Below are positions 41,638 to 49,219 of a DNA stretch of 64,000 nucleotides, piece by piece. Position numbers and translations under genes: made by a program. The DNA is from Massilia psychrophila. Its GTDB lineage: Bacteria > Pseudomonadota > Gammaproteobacteria > Burkholderiales > Burkholderiaceae_D. The notes under the pieces were generated by a model. The model saw only the letters and a program-made list of their open reading frames with translations. It was not told the origin of the DNA and searched no databases. Position 1 is the stretch's first letter, and each line of letters opens with the position of its first letter. Location of the stretch: contig NZ_PDOB01000025.1 of assembly GCF_002760665.1 (NCBI RefSeq), positions 1 to 64,000 of the forward strand, given 5' to 3'.

Positions 41638-42686
41638 GTCTGATCAACAAGATGCTGCAGGACCTCGATGCGCGCGGCTCGCACGCGGACGCCGCCGAGC
41701 CGAACGTGAAGCCGGTGCAGCGCCAGCGCGCGCCGATGACGGTGCCGCTGGCGCTGGGCGCCGGCTTGCTGCTGGTGCTGGCTGCCGCCGGCTGGTTCGG
41801 ATGGCGCTACGTCACGCGTGTGCCGACCGTCGCGGTGGCGGCCGCGCCGTCGGTATTGATGACGCAGGAGTCCGCACCTGCATCCGTACCTGCACCCGTA
41901 CCTGTACCTGTACCGGCACTTTTGCCCGCACCGGCACCGGTTCCGCAAACACCGGCCGCCTTGGCTACGGCTGCAGACGTGCCGGTCGCAGCGCCCGGCG
42001 CAGCCGTGCGCAAGGAGCAGGGCGCTGCAAAGGCGCCGCGGGCAGCACAGCGCGCTGTGCCCGCGGACGCTGCAACGCCGGCGCCAGCCAGTGTTTTCGA
42101 CACCGGCCGCCAGACGAGCGCGCCACAGCGCGCTGAAAGCGAGTACCGCCGCGCGCTGGCGCACTTACAGGAGGGGCGTATTGGCGACGCCATCGCGGCG
42201 CTCGAGCAGGCGCTCAAGCTGGACCCGGGCCATGAAGCGGCGCGCCAGACCCTGGTTGGCCTGCTGATCGAAAACAAGCGGCCCGACGAGGCCATGCGCC
42301 AGTTGCAGCTGGCGCTGGCCGCCGACCCGCGCCAGCCGGCCATGGCGATGCTGCTGGCGCGCCTGCAGATCGAGCGCGGCGCAGCCGGCATCGACACCTT
42401 GCAGCGCAGCCTGGCTTACGCGGCCGGCAATGCCGACTACCACGCCTTCCTGGCCGGCGCGCTGCAACGCCTGCAGCGCCACGGCGAAGCGGCTGAGCAA
42501 TACATGGCGGCCTTGCGCGCCAATCCACAAAACGGCGTCTGGCTGATGGGTCTCGGTATTTCGCTGCAAGCCGACAAACGCAACGCCGACGCGCGCGACG
42601 CGTTTCAGCGGGCCAAGGCGTCGGCCAGCCTGGTGCCGGAATTGCAGGCATTTGTTGAGCGCAAGCTGCTGCAGCTGGGGCAATAA
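41634..42686 (+). CDS. mshN: MSHA biogenesis protein MshN (TPR)
   Basis: A 350-residue protein starting M-S-L-I-N-K-M-L-Q-D-L-D-A-R, the typical MshN/ExeB-like N-terminus. It has one transmembrane helix (A-L-G-A-G-L-L-L-V-L-A-A-A-G-W-F), a Pro/Ala/Val-rich periplasmic linker (repeats of V-P-A-P-V-P) and C-terminal TPR repeats (Y-R-R-A-L-A-H-L-Q-E-G-R; A-L-K-L-D-P-G-H-E-A-A-R). It is the last gene of the msh locus. The mshH gene found beside msh genes in Vibrio is not present. Confidence 0.85.
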   Translation: MSLINKMLQDLDARGSHADAAEPNVKPVQRQRAPMTVPLALGAGLLLVLAAAGWFGWRYVTRVPTVAVAAAPSVLMTQESAPASVPAPVPVPVPALLPAPAPVPQTPAALATAADVPVAAPGAAVRKEQGAAKAPRAAQRAVPADAATPAPASVFDTGRQTSAPQRAESEYRRALAHLQEGRIGDAIAALEQALKLDPGHEAARQTLVGLLIENKRPDEAMRQLQLALAADPRQPAMAMLLARLQIERGAAGIDTLQRSLAYAAGNADYHAFLAGALQRLQRHGEAAEQYMAALRANPQNGVWLMGLGISLQADKRNADARDAFQRAKASASLVPELQAFVERKLLQLGQ

Positions 42687-42831
42687 AGGTTTTTAGCGTA
42701 CCCCGGTCACTGATATGTGCTTCGGGCCGACCGGTTCAATCTGCAGCGAGCAGCGATCGAGGCGCTTGCTTATTTTCTTAGATTGAATATGCCGGCATGC
42801 GTCGTTTCCGTCAATGGCGAAAACGACGGCT

Positions 42832-42995
42832 CTAAGTACTCGTCGAGAAATAAATGTGAGGTTTTGGCAAACAGAACCGGATGCGATGCAAGGCGGTCGG
42901 TGCGCCGCAGTGCGAGCACTGCAAGCAGCGGCCAACACAGCAGCGCGGCGGTTATGGACGCCAAAATGCACATTTATTTTTTGGCGGGTACTTAG
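42832..42995 (+). ncRNA. 164-bp covarying stem-loop element, copy A
   Basis: The element runs from CTAAGTACTCG to the complementary GGGTACTTAG. Its outer 27 bases pair without a gap with its last 27 (four of the pairs are G-U if read as RNA). The core (acagaaccggatgcgatgca, ending gcgcggcggttatgg) is nearly the same as copy B, with no insertions or deletions over 164 bp. An inner hairpin GCAGTG-CGAG-CACTGC and a base pair set AACCG/CGGTT are also kept with changed bases in copy B. It lies 145 bp after mshN and is not protein-coding by any clear measure. Whether it is RNA, a MITE or a ssDNA-folding repeat is unknown. Confidence 0.6.
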
Positions 42996-43104
42996 GGTTG
43001 AGCGCCCTTTTGCGACACCCTCGTTCGCGAGGACGAATGGCGTTGGCAACTCTCCCTCCGACGAACAACTTAGCCTACGTGAAATATTACGCAATTTCCT
43101 ACCG

Positions 43105-43485
43105 TCAAAGTGCAACTCTCAGTGATGCTAACAGCATCAGCGAGACGACGGGAAGCCACACTATCCGCTCGCGCTTGCTACGGGTCGCTGCGTTCGCGAC
43201 AACACCGAGAGCGCAATAGCCAACGACGAACCATATCGCCTTGGTCGCGGCCGTGTGCATGTTGTCGAAGACAAGGCCGGCTGACGTGGCCACGATGAAG
43301 CCAAATACGATCAACAGGCACGCCGAAATCAGGCTCACGACGCGGATGCGACCCGGAAGACGGCCGCGATACCTTCCTCCCAGCGTCAATTCTCCCCAAG
43401 GCATGCCTGCCAGCAAGGCAATCTGGAAGGCCGCGGCGAGCGTGACCAACCCGATGAATATATATGCCGCAAGCAGATCGATCAT
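43105..43485 (-). CDS. Small integral membrane protein, unknown function
   Basis: A 126-residue protein with four predicted membrane helices: L-L-A-A-Y-I-F-I-G-L-V-T-L-A-A-A-F, V-S-L-I-S-A-C-L-L-I-V-F-G-F, A-I-W-F-V-V-G-Y-C-A-L-G-V-V-A and I-V-W-L-P-V-V-S-L-M-L-L-A. The start at 43485 was preferred over the upstream frame, which lacks the hydrophobic pattern. I recognise no family. It ends 31 bp upstream of the aminotransferase start in reverse order, and its promoter would lie in the short gap before 43517. Confidence 0.55.
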   Translation of the reverse strand: MIDLLAAYIFIGLVTLAAAFQIALLAGMPWGELTLGGRYRGRLPGRIRVVSLISACLLIVFGFIVATSAGLVFDNMHTAATKAIWFVVGYCALGVVANAATRSKRERIVWLPVVSLMLLASLRVAL

Positions 43486-43516
43486 CAACGCACTGTATCC
43501 GGTTGTGGGGCGGATT

Positions 43517-44674
43517 TTATAACTTGGCCAGCCGCGCCAACGCCAGATGCAAGGTCTCGTCCTGTTTCGCAAAGCAGAACCGCACGATGCCCGATTCGGT
43601 CGGCTGGCTGTAAAACGCCGACACCGGAATCGCCGCGACCTTGGCCTCGCGCGTGAGCCACTCGGCAAACTGCGCCTCAGGCAGCGCTGAAATCGCATCG
43701 TACCGGACGCATTGGAAATACGTGCCGTCGGCCGGCAGCAAGGTAAAGCGGCTGCCCGCCAGGCTTGCGCGGAACAGGTCGCGCTTGCGCTGGTAGAAGG
43801 CCGGCAGGGCGAGGTAGGGCGCCGGATCGGCCATGTAGCGGGCGATGCCGTGCTGCATCGGCGTGTTTACCGTGAACACGTTGTACTGGTGGACCTTGCG
43901 GAACTCTTTCGACAGCGCCGCCGGCGCCGCCACGTAGCCGATCTTCCAGCCGGTGACGTGGTACGTCTTGCCGAAGCTGGAAACGACGAAGGCGCGCTCG
44001 GCCAGGTCGGGGTAGCGGCAGACCGACTGGTGGGGCGCGCCGTCGTACACCATGTGTTCGTAGACCTCGTCGGACAGGATCAGGATGTCGGTGCCGCGCA
44101 CGATGTCGGACAGGGCGTCGATGTCGGCGCGCCGCAGCACCGAGCCGGTGGGGTTGTGCGGCGAGTTGACGATGATCAGCCGGGTGCGCGCGGTGACCGC
44201 GGCGGCTACCTGGTCCCACGGGATGCTGTAGCCATGTTCGCCCACTTTCATCGATACCGGCACCGCCACGCCGCCGGCCAGCGCGATGGCGGGCAGGTAG
44301 CTGTCGAAGGCCGGTTCGATGACGATCACGTCGTCGCCCGGATGCACGCAGCACAGGATCGCCGTGGTCAAGGCCTGGGTGGCGCCGGCGGTGACGGTGA
44401 TTTCAAGCGCGGGGTGGTAGCTGCGCCCATACAGCGCGGCGACCTTGGCCGCGATGGCGTCGACCAGCGGCGCTGCGCCGGCCATTGGCGGATACTGGTT
44501 GTGGCCGTCGCGCATGGCGTCGGTGACCAGCTGCGGCAGGGCCGGATCGCAGGCGAAGTCGGGAAAGCCCTGGCCAAGGTTGACGGCGCCGTGCTGTGCG
44601 GCCAGTACCGACATCCGGGTAAAAATCGTGGTGCCGACGGCGGGCAGGCGGCTGCGAAGGACGGGTGTGGTCAT
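43517..44674 (-). CDS. PLP-dependent aminotransferase (methionine aminotransferase-like)
   Basis: A 385-residue class I/II aminotransferase. The PLP-binding features are in order: N-L-G-Q-G-F-P-D-F at the start, A-G-A-T-Q-A-L-T, N-S-P-H-N-P-T-G-S, D-E-V-Y-E-H-M and the Schiff-base Lys in S-S-F-G-K-T-Y-H-V-T-G-W. V-R-F-C-F-A-K supplies the substrate Arg. The signature resembles YbdL (methionine aminotransferase) and kynurenine aminotransferases. The start ATG 44674 was chosen; the upstream in-frame TTG at 44683 is less likely. Confidence 0.85.
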   Translation of the reverse strand: MTTPVLRSRLPAVGTTIFTRMSVLAAQHGAVNLGQGFPDFACDPALPQLVTDAMRDGHNQYPPMAGAAPLVDAIAAKVAALYGRSYHPALEITVTAGATQALTTAILCCVHPGDDVIVIEPAFDSYLPAIALAGGVAVPVSMKVGEHGYSIPWDQVAAAVTARTRLIIVNSPHNPTGSVLRRADIDALSDIVRGTDILILSDEVYEHMVYDGAPHQSVCRYPDLAERAFVVSSFGKTYHVTGWKIGYVAAPAALSKEFRKVHQYNVFTVNTPMQHGIARYMADPAPYLALPAFYQRKRDLFRASLAGSRFTLLPADGTYFQCVRYDAISALPEAQFAEWLTREAKVAAIPVSAFYSQPTESGIVRFCFAKQDETLHLALARLAKL

Positions 44675-44701
44675 GAGCGGCAATGCGAAGTAATCAGGCG
44701 T

Positions 44702-45193
44702 TTATTTTAGCGCAGCTTCAGCTTCAGCTTCAGCCTTGGCCAGGGTTTGAGCTTGAGACTGCTCCTTCACCCACGCCTCGGGCAGCATGATGCGAAACAG
44801 CCCGGCCTGCCCAAGCTTGCGCGCAAGTTTGAGCAGCGCCTTGTCCTTCGTGATCAGCACGCTGGCGCTTGTGTCGCGCGCGATCTCTAAAAATTTCTGG
44901 TCGTCGCGGTCGGTGCAAACCGGCAGGCGCACGGGGCTGGCGTCGGGCGCCATCACGGTCACCAAGGCGTCGAAGCGGCTTGCTGCGACCGGACGGCTGG
45001 CGTCGTCGAGCGGCAGGTGCGGATAGTGCAGCACGATGTTGTATTCATCGCGGCAGTCGGCGCGGGTGACCGCTTCGACCGTGCCCGATTCGAGCGCGGC
45101 CAGCAGGCTGGCCCAGCGCGGGTCGTGGAACACCAGCAGGTCGAGGCAGACATTGGTATCGATGACGATGCGTTCGGCTGGTACGGGTATCAT
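44702..45193 (-). CDS. PIN-domain protein (putative VapC-like toxin)
   Basis: A 163-residue PIN-domain ribonuclease-type protein of the COG1569 group. Acidic residues occur in V-I-D-T-N-V-C-L-D-L-L-V-F, then R-A-D-C-R-D-E-Y, and C-T-D-R-D-D-Q-K-F-L-E-I-A. The pattern A-S-V-L-I-T-K-D-K-A-L-L ends the domain. No antitoxin gene is adjacent, and the C-terminus ends in an A-E-A-E-A-E repeat made of a 6-bp tandem repeat. It could be an orphan toxin or a housekeeping nuclease. Confidence 0.72.
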   Translation of the reverse strand: MIPVPAERIVIDTNVCLDLLVFHDPRWASLLAALESGTVEAVTRADCRDEYNIVLHYPHLPLDDASRPVAASRFDALVTVMAPDASPVRLPVCTDRDDQKFLEIARDTSASVLITKDKALLKLARKLGQAGLFRIMLPEAWVKEQSQAQTLAKAEAEAEAALK

Positions 45194-45242
45194 GTCGGCT
45201 GTTCCATTTGTCGGATGTGATTAAACGTATGTATTCAAAACT

Positions 45243-46013
45243 ATGCTGATTGTACTGTCGCCCGCCAAGTCGCTCGACTTCGACACCCGCCCCACCACCA
45301 AGCTGACTACCACGCCCGAGCACCTCGAGCACGCCGGCGCGCTGATCGATGTGCTGCGGCGCTATTCGCCTGGCGAACTGGCCGAACTGATGGACCTGTC
45401 CGATCCGCTGGCCGCGCTGAACGTGGCGCGCTACGCCAGCTGGAGCCGTGAGCCACAGGATGCACGCCAGGCCATCATGGCTTTCAACGGCGACGTCTAC
45501 GCCGGGTTCGACGCCCGTTCGCTCAAACCGAAGGCGCTCGGCTACGCGCAGCGGCATGTGCGCATCCTGTCCGGGCTGTACGGCGTGCTGCGCCCGTTCG
45601 ACCTGATCCACCCGCACCGCTTGGAGATGGGCAGTCGCCTGGCCACCGAAGGCGCAAAAGACTTGTACGGTTTCTGGGGCGATACGGTGACCGACACGAT
45701 CAACGGCGCGGTCGAAGCGAACGGCGCAGGCGTGCTGGTCAACCTGGCGTCGGAAGAGTATTTCAAGTCGGTGCGGCCGAAGCTGTTGCGCGTGCCGGTG
45801 ATCAGCCCGGTGTTTGAAGACTGGAAGAACGGCAAGTATAAAATCATTTCGTTCTACGCCAAGCGCGCGCGCGGCATGATGGCGAGATACGCGGCCGAGA
45901 AGGGCATCGTCGACGCCGAAAAGCTGAAGCGATTCGAGGTCGACGGCTACGCGTTCAGCAAGGGTGATTCGACGGCGACGAGTTGGGTGTTCAGGCGCAA
46001 GGTGGCGGCTTGA
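45243..46013 (+). CDS. yaaA: Peroxide stress protein YaaA
   Basis: A 256-residue YaaA/DUF328 protein: M-L-I-V-L-S-P-A-K-S-L-D-F at the start, F-N-G-D-V-Y-A-G-F-D-A, R-I-L-S-G-L-Y-G-V-L-R-P-F-D-L-I, N-L-A-S-E-E-Y-F-K-S-V and K-R-A-R-G-M-M-A-R-Y near the end. In E. coli YaaA limits free iron and protects DNA from peroxide. The length is normal and the gene is complete, monocistronic, divergent from the PIN gene. Confidence 0.93.
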   Translation: MLIVLSPAKSLDFDTRPTTKLTTTPEHLEHAGALIDVLRRYSPGELAELMDLSDPLAALNVARYASWSREPQDARQAIMAFNGDVYAGFDARSLKPKALGYAQRHVRILSGLYGVLRPFDLIHPHRLEMGSRLATEGAKDLYGFWGDTVTDTINGAVEANGAGVLVNLASEEYFKSVRPKLLRVPVISPVFEDWKNGKYKIISFYAKRARGMMARYAAEKGIVDAEKLKRFEVDGYAFSKGDSTATSWVFRRKVAA

Positions 46014-46040
46014 GCCACCCAGCTAAACTATTAAAACCGC

Positions 46041-46859
46041 CTAGTCCGTCTTCTTCGACCAGAAATTAAACCAGCTGCGCTGTTTCGCATTCGGGTTCAG
46101 GAACTTGCTGTTCGGGTAGGTCTTCACGAAAACGCGCTGGGCATCGTCGCGCAGCAGCAGGTTGCCCATCTTGTCGTGGCTGCGAATCATCAGGAACAGC
46201 GCTTCCTCGGTGGCCGGGGCGTCGCCGTAGTCGGCCACCGCGCCCTGGGCCCGGTTGAACGCGGCCAGGTAGGCGCCGCGGCGGTAGTAATAATTGGCCA
46301 CGTGGACTTCGTACTGCGCCATCGCGTTGACCAGGTACTTCATGCGCGAGATGGCGTCAGGCGCGTATTTGCTGTCCGGGAATTTATCGACCAGCGCCTT
46401 GAAGGCGGCGAACGATTCGCGCGTCGCTTTCGGGTCGCGCTCGGTCGGGTCCTGGGAATAGATCGCCGACAGGAAGCCGATCTGGTCATTAAAGGTAACC
46501 AGGCCGCGCAGGTAGTACATGTAATCCGCTTGCGGGTGGTTCGGGTGCAGCTTGATGAAGCGCTCGATCGCCGCCAGTGCCTGGGCCTGGTCCTGCGTCT
46601 TGTAATGCGCGTAGGCGATTTCCATCTGCGCCTGGGTGGCGTAGGTGCCGAACGGATAGCTCGACTCGAGGCGCTCGAACAACTTGATGGCTGCCTCGTA
46701 GTGGCCGCCATTCATTTCATCGCGCGCCTCAGCGTATAATTTCGTTACCGACCAGTTTTTGGTCTCGTCGGCTTTTTCCGGCAACAAACTGCAAGCAGAC
46801 ATACTTAGCAGAGCAAACGAAGCAAACGAAGTAACCAACAGAGATAATTTTTTTTGCAT
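46041..46859 (-). CDS. bamD: Outer membrane assembly lipoprotein BamD
   Basis: A 272-residue lipoprotein, signal with lipobox L-S-M-S-A-C-S (Cys near residue 23). It contains five TPR-like repeats (N-G-G-H-Y-E-A-A-I-K-L-F-E-R-L-E-S-S-Y-P-F-G; K-L-H-P-N-H-P-Q-A-D-Y-M-Y-Y-L-R-G-L). It is the essential helper of BamA in inserting outer-membrane proteins. ATG 46859 is chosen; an upstream TTG gives four extra residues. It is divergent from rluD with 65 bp between starts, which must hold both promoters. Confidence 0.93.
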   Translation of the reverse strand: MQKKLSLLVTSFASFALLSMSACSLLPEKADETKNWSVTKLYAEARDEMNGGHYEAAIKLFERLESSYPFGTYATQAQMEIAYAHYKTQDQAQALAAIERFIKLHPNHPQADYMYYLRGLVTFNDQIGFLSAIYSQDPTERDPKATRESFAAFKALVDKFPDSKYAPDAISRMKYLVNAMAQYEVHVANYYYRRGAYLAAFNRAQGAVADYGDAPATEEALFLMIRSHDKMGNLLLRDDAQRVFVKTYPNSKFLNPNAKQRSWFNFWSKKTD

Positions 46860-46924
46860 GAGCTTTTGCAAGAGAGTATTTACCGAGATTCAACGAAAGG
46901 CTGATTATAGCCGATGGGACTGCT

Positions 46925-47980
46925 GTGATATTAACTCCAACGCCGAATTTGGCGGATTTACCTTTTGACCCTGATTTCGACGACGAGATTGACGTCGAAT
47001 TCATGCCGCTCGAGCGTGGCATCGACCTCACGCCCATTACCCTCGAATTGACGCCGGAAGCGTGCGGCCAGCGCCTCGATAAAGTCATTGCCGGCCTGGT
47101 GCCGCAATTTTCCCGCAGCCGCCTGCAACTGTGGTTCGATGCCGGCCACGTGCTGGTCGACGGCAAACCGGCGCGCGGCAAGGATACCGCATATGGCGAC
47201 GAATTAGTCGTTATCGAGCCGCAAAGCGCGCCCGAAGACGCTGCCTACACGCCGGAACAGATTGTGCTGAACATCGTCTTCGAAGACGAACACATTCTGG
47301 TGATCAACAAGCCGGCCGGCCTGGTGGTCCATCCGGGCGCCGGCAACTGGTCGGGCACCTTGCTCAACGGCCTGCTGTTCCACGCGCCGCAACTGGCCGG
47401 CGTGCCGCGTGCCGGCATTGTCCACCGGCTCGACAAGGATACCAGCGGCCTGATGGTGGTCGGCAAGACCCTCGCCGCGCAAACCGACTTGGTGCGCCAG
47501 CTGGCGGCGCGCAGTGTCAAGCGCGAATATTTTGCGCTGGTATGGGGCACGCCGCGGATCAGCGGCACCATCGACGCGCCGATGGGCCGCCACCCGAAAG
47601 ACCGGGTCAAGATGGCGGTGTCGACCAATTTTTCCGCCAAGCCGGCAATTACCCACTTCCAGCTGATCGGCAGCGGCCTGCTCGACCGGCGTCCGGTCAG
47701 CCTGGTGCAGTGCCAGCTAGAAACCGGCCGCACCCACCAGATTCGGGTCCACATGCAGCACCTCGGCTTCGCGCTGGTAGGCGACTCGGTGTACGGCAAG
47801 CAGCACCTGGCGCCCGTGTTTCCGCGCCAGGCCCTGCAGGCGCGCCGCCTCGGTTTGGTGCACCCGGCCACCGGCGCTGAGTGCGAATGGATCGTGGCGC
47901 TGGCGGACGATTTCGCCGAACTGATCAACACTGCCGGCATTCCTGAGCCGGAATTGGTGGCATGGGAAGCGCCGGGTTGA
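46925..47980 (+). CDS. rluD: 23S rRNA pseudouridine synthase RluD
   Basis: A 351-residue enzyme, start GTG 46925. After an acidic N-terminal extension comes an S4-like RNA-binding domain (Q-R-L-D-K-V-I-A-G-L-V-P-Q-F-S-R-S-R). The catalytic domain has H-R-L-D-K-D-T-S-G-L with the nucleophilic Asp, and later L-E-T-G-R-T-H-Q-I-R-V-H. RluD makes pseudouridines in helix 69 of 23S rRNA. It overlaps pgeF by 19 bp, as in many proteobacteria. Confidence 0.93.
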   Translation: MILTPTPNLADLPFDPDFDDEIDVEFMPLERGIDLTPITLELTPEACGQRLDKVIAGLVPQFSRSRLQLWFDAGHVLVDGKPARGKDTAYGDELVVIEPQSAPEDAAYTPEQIVLNIVFEDEHILVINKPAGLVVHPGAGNWSGTLLNGLLFHAPQLAGVPRAGIVHRLDKDTSGLMVVGKTLAAQTDLVRQLAARSVKREYFALVWGTPRISGTIDAPMGRHPKDRVKMAVSTNFSAKPAITHFQLIGSGLLDRRPVSLVQCQLETGRTHQIRVHMQHLGFALVGDSVYGKQHLAPVFPRQALQARRLGLVHPATGAECEWIVALADDFAELINTAGIPEPELVAWEAPG

Positions 47981-48771
47981 CCGGGCCGATCGATCTTGTC
48001 GAGCCGGACTGGCCCGATGCGCCGGCCAACGTCAAGGCGCTGGCCAGCACCCGGCGCGGCGGCTTCAGCCTGGGCCCGTACGGTGATGGCGACAGCGGTG
48101 GCGGGTTCAATCTGGGCCTGCACGTCGGCGACGATCCGGCAACCGTGCAGCGCAACCGCGCCGCGCTGCGCGGCTTGCTGCCGGGCACGCCGGCCTGGAT
48201 TTCGCAGGTGCACGGCGTCGATGTCGTCGACGCCGCCAGCGTCCAGCCTGGTGCGCCGGTGCAAGTCGGCGACGCCAGCATTGCCACGACGCTTGGCGTG
48301 GTGTGCGTCGTGATGACGGCCGACTGCCTGCCGGTGCTGTTCGCCGACCTCGACGGCAAGGTGGTCGGCGCCGCTCATGCCGGCTGGCGCGGCCTGGCTG
48401 CCGGCGTGCTGGGCGCGACGGTGGCGGCGATGCGCTCGGCCGGCGCCGGCGAACTGACCGCGTGGCTGGGGCCGGCAATCGGTCCGGCCCACTTCGAAGT
48501 GGGCGCCGACGTGCTGGACACGTTTGTGGCGGGCGCGCGCAACGACCTGGAAATGGCGCAGGTGAGGGCGGCGTTCGCGCCGTTCGGAGGCCGCCCCGGC
48601 AAATACCTGGCCGACATGAATGCACTGGCGCGCGGCCTGCTGGCGCGTGACGGCGTGGCGCGGGTATGGGGCGGCGGCCATTGCACCGCCACCGAGGTCG
48701 ACCGTTTTTATTCCTACCGGCGCGACGGCGTTACCGGCCGCCAGGCCAGCCTGATCTGGCTGGAGACCTAA
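47962..48771 (+). CDS. pgeF: Peptidoglycan editing factor PgeF (YfiH)
   Basis: A 269-residue DUF152 protein with the metal-binding signature T-A-D-C-L-P-V-L-F and A-H-A-G-W-R-G, R-R-G-G-F-S-L-G-P and G-P-A-I-G-P-A-H-F-E-V-G. YfiH/PgeF hydrolyses wrongly incorporated L-Ser in peptidoglycan precursors (formerly called polyphenol oxidase/laccase). Its TAA stop (48769-48771) is the second to fourth base of the 164-bp element copy B, so the element supplies the stop. The C-terminus (R-Q-A-S-L-I-W) ends where the family normally ends. Confidence 0.92.
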   Translation: MGSAGLTGPIDLVEPDWPDAPANVKALASTRRGGFSLGPYGDGDSGGGFNLGLHVGDDPATVQRNRAALRGLLPGTPAWISQVHGVDVVDAASVQPGAPVQVGDASIATTLGVVCVVMTADCLPVLFADLDGKVVGAAHAGWRGLAAGVLGATVAAMRSAGAGELTAWLGPAIGPAHFEVGADVLDTFVAGARNDLEMAQVRAAFAPFGGRPGKYLADMNALARGLLARDGVARVWGGGHCTATEVDRFYSYRRDGVTGRQASLIWLET

Positions 48772-48931
48772 GTAGGCGCCACAAAATTATTATGATTTCT
48801 AGCTGCCATAAACGGCGCGCTGCTGCGTTGCCCACCGCTAGCAGTGCCCGCACTGCGTCGCGGCGGGCGCCTTGCATCGCATCCGTTTCTGTTCGCTATA
48901 AATTTACAATAATTTTCCGGCGCCTACTTAG
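48768..48931 (-). ncRNA. 164-bp covarying stem-loop element, copy B
   Basis: Minus-strand counterpart of the element at 42832. It has the same 164-bp length and its core is colinear without gaps (acagaaacggatgcgatgca, ending gcgcgccgtttatgg). Its ends CTAAGTAGGCGCC and GGCGCCTACTTAG are exactly complementary for 13 bp, and a further A/T-rich segment also pairs. The stem sequences differ from copy A but pairing is retained. It spans the space between two convergent genes and provides the TAA of both (pgeF at 48769-48771; the small membrane protein at 48928-48930), so it could also act as a bidirectional terminator. Confidence 0.6.
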
Positions 48932-49161
48932 TCGCGGGCCTGGTCCTGGCCGACCTGGTCCTGCTTCGCCCGCTCGCGCGCCGCTGCCTCGGCCATTGCC
49001 TGATTACGCAATCGTCTTCGCTTCGAACCGGATAGGTAGTAAAGTATAGATAATGGCAACACGCAGTAACCCAAAAACGTCATCACCCCGGCAACGACAT
49101 TCAGCTCGGTGATCGCCATCAGGCCAACCACGTAGATCCAGGCAACGGCAACAATCCACAT
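48928..49161 (-). CDS. Small membrane protein, unknown function
   Basis: A 77-residue protein. It has two membrane helices, M-W-I-V-A-V-A-W-I-Y-V-V-G-L-M-A-I and V-V-A-G-V-M-T-F-L-G-Y-C-V-L-P-L-S-I, and a basic/acidic tail (K-R-R-R-L-R-N, then A-A-A-R-E-R-A-K-Q-D-Q). ATG 49161 has AAAGGA just upstream; ATG 49167 is an alternative two codons earlier. The TAA stop is inside element copy B. The pattern resembles small proteobacterial proteins of unknown role. Confidence 0.6.
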   Translation of the reverse strand: MWIVAVAWIYVVGLMAITELNVVAGVMTFLGYCVLPLSILYYLSGSKRRRLRNQAMAEAAARERAKQDQVGQDQARD

Positions 49162-49219
49162 ACGCATCCTTTTGCAGAAACTTCAATCTTATCAATTGTA
49201 AAACAAGGGACCTACGCAC

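Noticed and set aside
42693-43115. Minus-strand ORF spanning repeat element copy A
   Set aside because: It reads through the palindromic element and has no recognisable motif. The region is better explained by the non-coding element.
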